From assembly GCA_027186245.1 (NCBI GenBank), contig CP114487.1, positions 11,837,001 through 11,901,000 of the forward strand: a stretch of DNA of 64,000 nt, given 5' to 3'. This document shows, one piece after another, positions 11,106 through 22,540 of this stretch. Positions within the stretch are counted from its first letter, which is position 1, and each line of letters starts with the position of its first letter. The notes under the pieces were generated by a model. That model did no database searches and was not told the DNA's origin. It worked only from the letters and a program-made list of their open reading frames with translations. The position numbers were made by a program, and so were the translations under genes. This DNA comes from Coriaria nepalensis. Lineage: Eukaryota; Streptophyta; Magnoliopsida; Cucurbitales; Coriariaceae.

Positions 11106-12498
11106 ATGAGAACTTTGTGTCCTAACTTAGATAGAATAGATGGATTGGAAACTGTGTTGGAGGTGCCGATTCCTGAAGAGATGTTCATCAACATGGGCAG
11201 CAATGCCGTCCTACGATGGCACAATCTACGCGCTCTGATGAAAGCTCAATCTAGTGATGATAAATTCAACCGTCTCAATTCTGCCAGATCCAACAACGAG
11301 TTTATGACCCTGCTTAAGCTCGTGGGCTCCCCTCTCATCCCTCTCCAGATCCATCTTGACCATACTCTCAGCCGCCCCATCAGAGATGGCTCCGTAGTAA
11401 TCCCTCCATACCTGATTAATCCTCCATATATATGATGATGATGATGATGATGATGATAGCATACTTTGTTGTTAACAATGCTAATTAAAACGTATTTAAA
11501 TATAGGGAGCTTCAATAGCAAAATATATAGTGCAGCAGTACGTTGCAGCGTCGGGGGGGTTAGCAGCGTTGAATGCAGCGAATAGCATGTACGCGGTGGG
11601 GCAGGTGAGGATGGTGGGTTCCACGTCGCACAGAGTGCACGATAGCTTGAGAGCAGATGGAGAAAATGAGGTGGGTGGGTTTGTCATCTGGCAAAAGAAT
11701 CCGGATTTGTGGTATCTTGAATTGATTGTTTCCGGCTTCAAAATCAGTTCTGGTAGCGACGGCAAGGTCGCATGGAGCCAATCCTCCTCTCAATCTTCCC
11801 ATGCCAATAAAGGCCCGCCTAGACCCCTTCGCCGATTCTTCCAGGTGCTTGTTTTTAGAATTTTTTATAAGCACATTAATCTGGTTAATCTGATTATTTC
11901 ATTCTTACAGTTTATTGATCTATCTGACGAGCAGGGGTTGGATCCTAGATACGTAGCAAGCTTGTTTCAAGGAGCAGAATGCGTAGAAGATCAGAAAAGC
12001 ATGAACGACGAAGAATGCTTCGTACTAAAGCTGGAGACAAACCCTGAAATTCTCAAAGCTCAGAATACGCCCAACGTAGAGATAGTCCGGCACACAATCT
12101 GGGGATATTTCAGCCAAAGAACAGGATCACTCGTCCAGTTCGACGATAAGAAACTGGTCAGAATGAAATCGTCCATGAAATCAAATAACAACAACAACAG
12201 CAGTAACGATAACGTGTTCTGGGAAACGAGTATCGAATCGACGATCGAAGATTATAGGTATGTGGAGGGGATAAACATAGCTCATGCAGGAAGAACTACG
12301 GCGAGATTGTATAGATACGGAGAGGCGCATAACCATAAAAGGAAGATTGAGGAGCACTGGACGATCGAAGAGGTTGATTTTAACATATGCGGTTTGTCGA
12401 TGGATTGTTTTCTGCCTCCTTCTGATACTAAAAGGGAAGGTGAAGGTGGTGGAGATCAGAGTGGAGACGGAGAGACACCTAGAAACATAATGAAATAG
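11106..12498 (+). CDS. DUF620 family protein
   Basis: Three exons (11106-11393, 11506-11844, 11935-12498) join in phase to 396 residues. The start is supported by the family N-terminus MRTLCPNLDRIDGLETVLEV. Other family signatures are QYVAASGGLAALNA, GGFVIWQKNPDLWYLEL, GLDPRYVASLF, IVRHTIWGYFSQRTGSLVQF and EEHWTIEEVDFNICGLS. I placed the second acceptor at 11934 because Q-GLDPR is the conserved join; an upstream acceptor near 11910 would add eight residues in frame. The function of DUF620 is unknown, and no signal peptide or membrane segment is visible. A low-complexity Asn/Ser stretch (SNNNNNSSND) interrupts the C-terminal half. Recall suggests At1g75160 as the closest relative. Confidence 0.92.
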
Positions 12499-12613
12499 AG
12501 AGAGACGACAGAAGGAGAGAATTCAAATAGATTTCCATGTATGAACAGGGAGGTACTAGGTGGTCTGTTTTCATCTTCTCTGTTTTGCTATACACAAGAA
12601 TTGGACTAAAAAG

Positions 12614-12770
12614 AAGCCCATTAGGCCCTGTATAAAAAAAGGCTTACTAACCATTATAAAACGAGAGCCCGGCCCAATATTCAGGAGCGGCGGGCTCATA
12701 AGAGGTTTTTGTTTCTCCCATTTCCAACAGTTTTAGCGCGCGAAGAAAACCTAACCTCTTTCTATAAATA
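12614..12770 (+). promoter_or_regulatory. site II and TATA promoter of the snoRNA unit
   Basis: Three site II-type motifs (AGCCCA near 12615, GGCCCA near 12671, GGGCT near 12691) precede a TATA box TATAAATA at 12763-12770. The next 80 bases are pyrimidine-rich with CCTAACC and CCCTAATC, which resemble telo-box sequence. This combination is usual for plant ribosomal-protein and snoRNA genes transcribed by RNA polymerase II. Confidence 0.6.
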
Positions 12771-13150
12771 AACGGACCTAACCTTCCTCCTTCATCAGAC
12801 CTTCGACCTGCCGCCCTAATCTATCGATCTCATCTTCCTCTTCTTCCCTATTCCTTGCAATTTCTCTTTCTTTGAGCGTGGATTAGGTTTCTTGATTAGC
12901 TTTTCGATTTTGTTCTTGTTTATTTTGCGATGATTTGTTGCTTCCGCGTCTGTTTACGAGGTTGTTTGGGCAAAGATCGATACTCAAGGAGGTAAAACTG
13001 GCGCAAAGATTTACATGGTTGGCTTACCAGCCCATTTCATCTTACTGCTTTGCTTTGGCGTCAAATGGACCTATCGAGATCTTACTTCCCCGTATTTTCT
13101 TTTTCATAGAAATCATTAAATTATTTATGATTGTTAGAAGTAACAGTGGA

Positions 13151-13238
13151 AAATGGCATATGATGATCATTAATTTTCGCTTATTGATATACTGATTGTT
13201 TGTGTTGACTCAACTCCGCTTATTATCTGATTCCATTT
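13151..13238 (+). ncRNA. box C/D snoRNA with two guides to the 25S rRNA 5' region
   Basis: Box C is ATGATGA (13160-13166), box D' CTGA (13192-13195) and box D CTGA (13227-13230). The ends pair as AAATGG with CCATTT. The D' guide CGCTTATTGATAT (13178-13190) complements the 25S sequence ATATCAATAAGCG over 13 nt. The D guide CTCCGCTTATT (13214-13224) complements AATAAGCGGAG over 11 nt. By the fifth-base rule the two targets are uridines four bases apart. Counting from the 25S start that I recall, these are about U44 and U48. The two rRNA sites overlap, so only one guide can pair at a time. The rRNA sequence is from memory. Confidence 0.85.
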
Positions 13239-13328
13239 CTCTACCATTTTTTGCTTCGGAGAAGAACCTTTTTATTTGTTCATATGCATCATACTTTTGC
13301 TTGCAATTTTTTCTTTTGTTCGAACAAA

Positions 13329-13409
13329 AAGGCAAATGATGAAGAAAATCTTATCCTACACACTGAATTTTCAATGTGGACTACAACTCTGCTTATTATT
13401 TGATGCCTT
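13329..13409 (+). ncRNA. box C/D snoRNA, shares the 25S guide and adds a second target
   Basis: The ends pair as AAGGCA with TGCCTT. Box C is ATGATGA (13336-13342) and box D' CTGA (13363-13366). Box D is the weak form TTGA (13400-13403). The D guide CTCTGCTTATT repeats that of the snoRNA 180 bp upstream with one C-to-T change, which still pairs as G-U, and lies in the same register. The D' guide CTTATCCTACAC (13350-13361) complements GTGTAGGATAAG over 12 nt, a stretch I recall from a conserved part of plant 25S rRNA. The flanks of the two D guides are also alike (GACT.CAACTC), so these look like paralogues. Confidence 0.75.
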
Positions 13410-13489
13410 ATTTCCGTATATTCAGAATCAGTAAATCTTATGCTTTAATTCTTGTTATTTTTATGAACTGTTTATAGAATTACGTAGCC

Positions 13490-13586
13490 TGGTCTATGAT
13501 GATAAAAAGCAGACGGGCGGTCAGAATCTGATGCTGTGTTGATTGTCTGCCATCCCCAATTTTATTTTGGGTTTCTCTGATACTTG
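13490..13586 (+). ncRNA. U43-like box C/D snoRNA (18S rRNA guide)
   Basis: Box C is ATGATGA (13496-13502) and box D CTGA (13577-13580). The element GACGGGCGGTCAGAA (13512-13526) matches the diagnostic guide region of U43 (human SNORD43), and the following TGTGTTGATTGTC resembles U43 as well. GACGGGCGGT pairs with ACCGCCCGTC near the 3' end of 18S rRNA. With CAGA as D' box, the methylated base would be the C after ACCG. The part after about 13545 is longer than in the human RNA and contains a small CCCAA/TTGGG hairpin. The terminal stem is weak. Confidence 0.75.
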
Positions 13587-13679
13587 AGTCCTAAACGTAT
13601 CTTAATACAAAAATTTCATGCTTAATCCATTTGTCTGATAGAACTGCAATTTTTCTACCTTGAAGTGTTACATAATCTT

Positions 13680-13764
13680 CTTGCGATGATGATGTTGCTC
13701 AATTATGTCTGGACATATGAGATTTTTCAGTCCTTGATTATTTTTATGCAATCGTCTGAGCTAA
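13680..13764 (+). ncRNA. probable box C/D snoRNA, target unknown
   Basis: Box C ATGATGA (13686-13692) and box D CTGA (13756-13759) are 70 bases apart, with possible pairing of CTTGC before box C and GCTAAG after box D. I could not match the D guide (ending TGCAATCGT) to an rRNA sequence I know. A D' box is doubtful (CTGG near 13709). Its place in the cluster supports it. Confidence 0.5.
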
Positions 13765-14457
13765 GGTTCTGATTCTTCTTTATACGTTCGAATTGATTTG
13801 CTTTTTTGCTTTTTTGCTTTTTTTTTTTTTGTCTTTATTCCTTACACTTATGTTTTTGTTAATTTACTTTGTGATCAGAACATAAAAATGTTTTTGAACG
13901 AGATACTTGAAATCTTTATTGCCTTGTCTCATATGTTTTGTTGCAGCACATTATAGAGAAACCAGTTCTTCAAGTTTACAGATTTGTTACGTTAAAAGCT
14001 AGTTCATGATTAAGTTTGCTAATGCGTACCGTGTTCTATGCCTTAATTTTGTAAAAGAAATTGGTAGGCAAAATTCTTGTCGACTTAATTTAATATCGTT
14101 CGTTACTAATTATCTCTTTGTATTTTTTATGCAGCTCATATTAACGAGTAGTATTGGTGATGATCTTGAAACTACTAAATGATAAAAAAAAAATATATAT
14201 TAAAAGGTGATTAAAACCTGAAAAGTTGATTGTGTGAACAAAGTTACTACACTTGACATAATTATTTGTTGTGAACTTTTGAGGGAGATTGGAGAGAAAC
14301 AATATTGAACGGCAGGACAGGGAGAAAAATAATACAAGTTACTGAAGATTAGTTGAAACATGAAGTAGATTTTAATTTGTACTAAATTGAAGTTATAGCT
14401 AAGACTAAAGTGATCGATTTGTGTATGGGATCTAGTTCAAATGTTAGGTTAGTTTAT

Positions 14458-14550
14458 GACATGTTTGGATGGAAGAATGAAAATGATTAGAATGAACAAA
14501 GATAAATAAAATAATTAAATTCTCATCTTAACCAAGTGTCAAACATGCCC
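14458..14550. mobile_element. possible short MITE remnant
   Basis: The left sequence ACATGTTTGGATGG and the right sequence CAAGTGTCAAACATGCCC (reverse complement GGGCATGTTTGACACTTG) form imperfect inverted ends of about 10 to 20 bp around an AT-rich core of about 90 bp. The resemblance is modest and no target duplication was seen. Confidence 0.35.
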
Positions 14551-15198
14551 ATTAGAGTACTGAAAAAACCCTAAGATTTCTTTGTTAATCGTTCATTCTC
14601 TTTCCCTGCCTTTAATTTGTGCGTCAAATAAGAACGATGGAACTTTGGGCTTCCAAATGAAAATCTAAGTTTCAGGTCAAAAAATACATGAAGAATAGTG
14701 TATAGACTACGACACACTTACAATTGAAGTCGAAAGAATCTGAGATACACAACGAAGTTCAAATTTGATGAAATTCAAATTTGAACCGCTTACCCAATCA
14801 AAGCAAAACTACTTCAGCTAAAATGCACTATTCTTCAATATTGAAGAAGGAACAGCTTTTCACGGCTAAACCCAAGCATCTAAGAAAAGAAAAGGTAGGG
14901 AACAGATTTTAAGTTCCAAAACAATCAACCCCCACAACCTCAGCCTATGATATTTTCTCTCTAAACGTTGCACCAAAAGCAACTCTGGGCAACACAAAAG
15001 CACAGCAGCGATCAAGTTTACCTTAATCTTCAGCCCCTCTTAGACTTTTGCTCATAACATCAAGAAAACAAAAATAATATTACCGCTGCTGCTGCTGCTC
15101 TATAAAGATGGTAGATGGGATTGGTAACCATAAACAGAAGAAAAAGTTTAACCAAAATGTATTTACACAACTAAACTCTGCATTAGAAAACCTCTCTC
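14551..15198. other. intergenic, 3' flank of the EXA1-like gene
   Basis: No gene seen. It should include the EXA1 3' UTR. A short inverted pair (CAAATTTGA and its flanks near 14759-14784) and a GCTGCTGCTGCT run near 15085 are the only visible structures. Confidence 0.45.
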
Positions 15199-18100
15199 CT
15201 AGTCGTCGACAGTCTGGATCTCACCCATCATGATTCTGTTGCTGACAACGTTAAATCCCAAAACTGCTGGACTTACCTTCTTCCCTTTCTTCCCCTTCTT
15301 TTTGCCTCCTCCACCCTTTGTGGAACCCTCATTGGGGCCCACTGTGAGATTGCCGCTGTCAGTATCCCCCCATATGCCTGTGTCATCAGAAATCACATCT
15401 CTGGCTATTGATCCAGTCGCCTTACGATCATTCCGACTACTTTGCAAGGCAATGTCAAGGACATCTGATGGTAACAACTCCTTGTAGTTGAGGAATTTTT
15501 CTATGAACTCATGGTCTGGATCATAAGATCCGAGGTTCTCTTTCAGAAGCAGCTCAGCCTCTGATCTAGATTGCTTCAAGCAAAATTCAAGAAAGCTCGT
15601 ATCTAGCAGGGGAAGAGGAAAATAAAATTGGTTTAGATAAATCTCCAATACATATTTTAACTTAACAAAATCTAGCCAATCCTTTTATGGGGAGAGAAGG
15701 AGAAGAGAAACACACCTTTGGTTCCAATAAGCCTAACACATTCACTCTCACACCAATCTCTGAAGTCTGTGGCTTCTGGAAAGGAAACATTGAACAGATA
15801 AGATAAATGCAGAGGAAACAAGAACACAAACTGAAGAGAACTTGACTGAAAGATGGAGAAGAGGAGGCATTCTTTACAACAGCACACCTGAATGCTTCGT
15901 CACGGCATCTCTTTTCCCTTTCAGAGATGATTGAGCAGGAGAGGATGCAAGAAAGCTTCCAGAGGTTTTACCATTAGACTTTTGTCGACTAAGTAAACTG
16001 GCGGAGGTTCCTTTTCCAGGCGCGTTTTTGGCTCCCCAACTGTTTTGGGTAGCAAGAGGCAAGAATTTCGTCCTGTGTTTACAGAGATAAAAAGATTTTC
16101 ACTTCAAGCAACCCATAAAGATGTAATTCAAGCCATATGGATAAAAAAAAAACATACTGCAGAGTTTCTTGCTTTGACTGGTCAATTGGGCCCCAAAATA
16201 AGTCATCATCCGCTTTAAATTTTGACTGAGAAGCTTGTGAGTTGATCTGAATCGGTGATGAAGCCCTAGGTGGAGAAGCGGCAGAAAAAGCCCATGAAGG
16301 AGCATTGCTGCGGGCAGCTTGGGCTGGCTGGGATTTTTGAGGAGTTGGCATTTGGTTTGGATGCTGTGAGGAAAACCTTCTCTCTTGCTCTTTTTGTATC
16401 TCCCTTAAAGATGCTGGTTTAGGGACTTTTCCAGAGTCAGTAGACCATGCTGGAGTAGGAGGGGAGCCAGTTGACTCTCCCTTCCATAGAACAAAATCAC
16501 CCAAAGAAGGTCCTGATGGTATGGGAGGTAATACTTCCTTCTCCGGCTGTAAGGAACGAGAGCTTTTAGCCTTCTCAGCAAGACTTGAACTCGCAGGAAT
16601 TTCAACAGAAGCAGTGGGTGCTGAGGCCTTGGTACCAGCAACCTTAGCTTTTGCAGATTTCTTGCGGCTCTTTTTGGTCTCTTTAGCCACGATAAAATTT
16701 TCATTATCAAAAGACTCAGAAGGTGCAGTCATTAATGGTGGATAGTCTGGAACCTTAGCATCTCCTGCTCTGGACTTCAGCAAAGCTTCTTCAGCCAAAA
16801 GATCGTGCAATTGGCTCTTGTTGCTCTTTGAATCCAGTGAAGGTTCAGATTTGACAAGATTTGATTCGGTGTTGCCAGAATCTCTCTGAGTTTCTCTCAC
16901 AGCTCTAACATCTGAACTGCCAACAATTCCAGCCCAAGGAGTTGGCAAATTGGGGTGGTTGACAGAAGTGACCTCAGGTACAACCATTTCAGTCTGCGCT
17001 CTTTTCTGCTCTTCCTCTTGAATTTCCAATAAGGACTTGGCCTTGAAACCAGGAGCATGCTTCCAAGCTCTTGGTCCATTCAGTGTTTGTGTGTTTGGCC
17101 CAGAGGCAGATCCAACAGGTAACGATTTATCCTTGACAACTTCAACAGATTCAATATCATCCACCGAAAGACTTGTAGGTATTGAACTCTGTACTGCTTG
17201 AGAATATCCAGCTACAGAAGAGGTTTTCTCGTCTTTGTTATCCCCTTCAAAGAGATCTGCATCCAATTCCAAATCATTAGATTCTGGTTTTCCATTGTCA
17301 GGCTTCTTTGAGTTCCGCACAGAAGTCTTGGACACCATTTTAGCCAGCTCGGAAGTGGAGTGTGACTTTGAAGATTTCTGCTTCTTAGTCTTCTTTTCAG
17401 AACCTTTTCTAGGTTCAGGAATATCAACCCGTTCCACTTCTTCCTGTGTACTGTGATCATCTTTCCATGCATTCCTTTCAACCTGTTGTTCTTCATATAC
17501 ACTCTCCGGTGTGATCTTCACGTCATTACCATTCTCAGTAACAGACATTTTGTTATCAGCAACAGAGACATCAGCACTCTCAGCAGCTAGCGAATCTGAT
17601 TCTAAAACTGTGACAGTATCTACTTTCAGAGCTTGTTCTGATGCCTGTTCCAAATTTTCAGTAGCATTGCACTCAGAGGTGGGGTGGGGCTTCTGTAGAA
17701 GACAGGGATCCTCTACTAATCTGATAGTCATCTCAGGCAAGGTTGAACTCTCGACATACTTTGGAACCGGAGACATCTCTGTCCGATGAATGTCGGTGAC
17801 CTGGTCTGAAGGAGTAACACCCCAACTTCTCTGATGGGGAATATTACCAGAAAGTTGATGCGGAAGAAGAAAGGATGAGCTTTCTGAGCTGGTATCATAA
17901 CCCATATCTTGGGTACCTTGCATAGGCAAATTTCCTACATTCGAAGCCTGTTGATCCTGCATATTAAAAAGAGGCGGTTGCAAACCAACATGAAGCATCT
18001 CCTGAGTTGGCTGCTGTCGAGAAGAATCTGCAGGTTTATTCCCTATAGATACTGGAGCAGCCGGTAACTGTCCATAAGATTGTTCACTAACAAGCTGATT

Positions 18101-21100
18101 AGAATGGTGATCTGATAGAACTTGAGACAGCAATTGTTGCTGCCTTAATATCTGTTGTTGTTCCTCATGTTTCTGTTGCTGCTGCCTTAGTAACATGATT
18201 TTATCCAACAGTAGCATCTGCTGGGTCGGAAATGTAGACTGGGAATGTAACTGCAAGAGATAATGCTGTTGCAATGCATTTAACAATTGGGGATCATGGG
18301 GTAGACTGGAAGAGAGTAACTTCTCTGCTGCCGAAATACCAGAGGGATTTTCAACAGCCTGAGAAAGTAGATTCATTAATGGTTGATTCTGAGGTTGCAA
18401 CCTCTGTTGTTGAATCCCAAATGATGTTTGAGAAGGGAAGTTCTGCTCGTAATTCAAGTCAATCTTGTTCTGAAGTGGATCAGGGGCATGTTGAGCAGAA
18501 AACTTTGGCCAACCCAGCGCACTATTAGTAATGCTAGATGCTGGTCTATCAGATAAGCCTTGGAGAATAGACATCAAATCAGAACCCTGCGACTGAGGGG
18601 TGTGATGTTTCGAATGTGCTGTTGAGGAGTCCTGACCAATTTCTGCCTTGGTGACCGTAGGCCCAGCATCTCTCCCCGGCCAGTGTTGATAAGGGCTAGG
18701 TAGAGACTGCTGCCTTTCGAGTGCCATTTTTTTAGCCAGCAAAAGAAGATTGTTTCCATCATCCCCTCCCATGGAGGGCAAGCTATTAGAAGTATTTCCA
18801 AAGTAACTTTGCATACCTATAAATTAAATATCACCATCCACAAACTTTATTATTTTTGAATAATGAAAAATAATAAATGGACAACAAAATTGCATCACAC
18901 ATGTGCATGGTATTTAAGAGTCTATTATCAATAAAACCAACCTTCAGAAAAGGCAGATTTCTCCAGAGCTACGCCACTCAAATTACCAGAGATCAATGAC
19001 TCCAAGAACCTATTTTCAGCTTCGGTAGCAGAGCAAAGTTTGGGCCTTGTCTCATTCCTCACCCTATCCATCTCACTCAAACCACTATGAAGCTTTCCAA
19101 AGCCACTGAAGCTTGGGTAACTGGATGGATCTGTTGGTTCATTCGGTTTAGGACCTGTAAAACCAGGTGGAGGCTTGGCTTTAGAACGCAAATGGGGCAT
19201 GACATCACCAAGTGATGAAAATGGCATTTCATTTGGAGCACTTGCCACCCTGACTGGCAATTCTAAGCCAAAATACCCACTCTCAAACCACCCAATAATA
19301 TCAAGCCCTGTAAAAGGCCCTTGAATTACACCAGAAGGATCTTTGTAATAAAGCCATAGGTCCTCTGGAGAAGACTGCAAAGGTTTCCTTGCCTGCTGTT
19401 CCCTCTCCAGAATTCCAGATAGCTGCCTTCTGATACTAGAATCCTCACCAACAGGGTGTTTCGCATCATCTCTAGGGTAAGATGGACGAGTCAAATTACT
19501 CTCCCATTCATTATTAAGATCCTTTGAAGGTAATAAGAAGCCCTTATCAGGCAGAAATTGGTGTGCACGATCTCCCAGAGGTGAAGCCTGCCATGAAGTA
19601 CCAGGATGAACAGAAACACTTCCCTTAGCAATTGATTCCCTATCTAAAGGGGCTTCCTTTCTGTTACTACCACCTTCTCTGAAAGCTGCACAAAGGAAGT
19701 AACTAAAACGAACCGGACAGTGATAAAGTACATTGATCATCAATCATAAAGATAACAAGTTATCATAAACTTCACAGAAGATTCAGTTTCCACTCAATTT
19801 CACCAGACTGAACTCATTCTGAGATACAGTTGGAAGCTCAGATCCACTTATAGATCATATTTTGATAGAAAGTAATATGCCTTTATACTTTAAATCACTT
19901 ACCTTCATCACTGAACTTGGTACCAGCATGTGTCTTATGTTCTTGTGTTGACTCCATTTTCGACTGGGAACCATGATACAGCACCTGCCTTTCATAGGAA
20001 GAGCCAACCGAGTAACTAATGTTACCAGCTTTTATAGTGTCAGAATTTTCCTCTGTGCTTTCATCAAGAGAATGAGGCAGATCATCTCTGCTGCCTGCTT
20101 CAACAGAGCCCGGTTCCAACAATTAAGTAAATACTTTACCAAACTTGAGCATAAGGAGTAATAATATATTTAAGCTAATGCAATACCAAGCTTCGTTATT
20201 CTTGGCTGTGTAAAATCGGATGAGTTTCGCCCATCCCTTGATACTTGAGGTGCGCCACTACTTACAATATCTCCCTTATCAATTCCCTTCAGAACAGTCT
20301 ACTCAAACAGAATAGGAGTCAGATTAACAGCTGAATGTATCATTAGTTGTAACATAATATGATAAATATAGACAGATTACCATCTCCTCCAAATTTGGTT
20401 CACAAAGCGCTAGAGGCTCTAAGGGTTCATCCAGTGTAAGAGATGGCACTGGCACAAATACATCTGCTATATCTCGATTTGTTCTCAGATCAGTCAAGCG
20501 GTATACATCCAGCAAGTTCATTCTATTATACTTCACGGGATAAGGTTCTCCATGGCCTCCTTCAAATTTATCTATGATAGAACCCAGAGGCTGAGATTTA
20601 TTAGAAGTTGAATTCGTAAAGCTTCCTCCAGAGCCAACCCTTCCACGACCCATAGAAAAGGTTGCATGCGGATTCTGGCCACGATTGTAGGATAATTGAG
20701 AAACTGGTTTGTTAGGTGTCAGAGTTTGATTAGGTGCTCCTTTTCCTCGGTTTTGGGTGGTGCTGGGTCGCCATGGACGGTAAGGTTCTCCATCCTTATC
20801 ATCCTTTCCATGATTAGTAACATGAGACAAACCTTTCTCAACATATTGATCAACATCTTTCCCTGATACCCCCCACTTCTCACGCGAACCTTCTGCATCC
20901 TTGTCATCAGGTCCCCAACGAGTGTTCCATTTGCTCTCACGCCGTTGGTCATAATTGGTATCCGTATTACCCGAATCAGTCCACCTTTCTGATGGAATTC
21001 GATGAGACTCCCCAAAGTGTTTTGACGATGAATTGTCATTCCATCGATCTGTCCTACGATTCTCACCAGGCTCTTTTTCAGCATCCCTCCAACGGTCTTT

Positions 21101-22540
21101 CTTCATTGAAGAATGGGAGTCTCTTTCTTCATCACGCCAGCAGTCACGCCTACCCGTTTCCATGTCAAGCAAGGATGGCCTGAAAACATCCTTCTTCTTA
21201 GGAGTGGGTTGCATCTGCCCACCATTTTCTGATGTCGCCAGCATATCAGAGCGACTCCCATAACCAGGATGAATGGTTTTCTGTACAATGCATTTATCAT
21301 TGGGAAAAAATAATAATTAACTATCTGGGACTATAAGATGTCAGGGTACTCTGAGAATTAATTCCAAAGGAAATAACAACTTGTTTAGATAGTAAAATAA
21401 CAAACCCCATTTCCTGGTCCAGTTTTACTCTCTCCTGGCTTGGGCAGAAGCCACTGAGGTGACAGTGGGATAGGATTGTCAGAAACTTGAACATCTGCAA
21501 ATAAAAACTAAAATCAGCTCATATTATAAGAAAATTTACAAAATGGCCCCAACATCCCCTGATTTAAAATAATAGAAACACTCCACCATCACCAAAAATT
21601 CAGTGTGTTTTACCAACTAAGAACAGCTAACTAGATAGAATTAGCTTCCAACTAAGAACACGGGGGTAGAATTCATGCATTAGAGCCTAGAACAACAACT
21701 GACTAGCAAACATAATAGCAATAATAAGGTGGTCAATTCAGTAAACATATGCATAAGACCAGCCATGTATGGCTAACTATAACACTTGCAAAACCCCCAT
21801 TTTGTAATAATTTTAAGCATGAATCTAACACGTATATTTTGAACTGCTTAAGAAAATTTGTTCCTAATCTTCCACCTGAGCAAAAGGCAGTCAGAAATGG
21901 ACTGAAAATTTGAAAGAACATAAAAAAATTTATAAAATACCCCCAATTATACTTGTAGGTGCTCCACTCTCGTCTACTATTTCACCTTCACCCAGTGACT
22001 TCAATAAGATGCCGGTCAGACACGTATTTTCGAACTAAACTAACATATGGCATGCAATGTGCCCTAGATGCTCCAAAGAGACAAAAGTAGACCAAATCAA
22101 GAGACACTAACAACGTAATTAATTCATTCGAAACAGGAAACAGTGAACAGTGTGGAGAAACTCAGTGAATATATTCAAGAAATTCAGCGGCATTCGTAAC
22201 AAATTTATAGCCTTATAATTCCTCCATTAGTTCCCCTCCAGAGCCAAAGCAAGTCTAACGAAGCACATTACCACAGGATAAACCAAAAACCCTAGGCACC
22301 AAGACTAAACCAAACCTTGCATAGAGGCAAGAGCGAATACGTTAGAGCTCTAATCTCTAGGACGAGCTAGGATTTTGGCGAGAATCAGTAACCGCCAGGG
22401 AGCGAAGGTGAAGAACCTGAGAAGCAATAAGGTCCGAGGAAGAAGTGAAGAAGAAGAAGAAGAAGAATACCTCTGGAGATCTGGTGGGGAGAGGTCACGA
22501 GGAGGTGGGGACGGGAACCGGAATCGAAGCGGTCGGCCAT
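15199..22540 (-). CDS. EXA1: GYF-domain protein, EXA1-like translation regulator
   Basis: Ten exons join in phase to 1804 residues: 22471-22540, 21406-21494, 20381-21280, 20187-20298, 19903-20094, 18942-19685, 16158-18816, 15888-16072, 15716-15775, 15199-15602. The start MADRFDSGSRPHLLVTSP is the family N-terminus. An eIF4E-binding motif of the Y-X4-L-hydrophobic type (YNRMNLL) lies near residue 302. The GYF domain, about residues 563-620, has LWYYKDPSGVIQGPFTGLDI and GWFESGYFG, and should bind Pro-rich peptides. A Gln-rich coiled region (LLRQQQQKHEEQQQILRQQQ) lies in exon 7. The C-terminus keeps VVSNRIMMGEIQTVDD. In Arabidopsis EXA1 (essential for potexvirus accumulation 1) is a cytoplasmic, eIF4E-linked host factor that also restrains NLR immunity. 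The acceptor of exon 5 could be 3 bp further upstream. Confidence 0.95.

Larger units (their letters stand above)
12795..14222 (+). ncRNA. polycistronic or intronic snoRNA transcription unit (limits approximate)
   Basis: No convincing protein is encoded here. The 86-residue open frame at 12935 is interrupted by a likely donor (AAGGAG/GTAAAA near 12990) and looks like nothing known. Instead, at least three and probably four box C/D snoRNAs lie within 600 bp on the plus strand, 3' of a TATA and site II promoter. Plant snoRNAs are often made this way, either from a long precursor or from introns of a non-coding host. Both ends of the unit are estimated. Confidence 0.55.

Noticed and set aside
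12935..13195. 86-residue open frame at the start of the snoRNA unit
   Set aside because: It runs across a probable splice donor and into the first snoRNA, and its sequence resembles nothing known.
14154..14222. TGATGA and CTGA motifs that could be a fifth C/D snoRNA
   Set aside because: No terminal stem, a long A/T-only middle and no guide that pairs with a known RNA.
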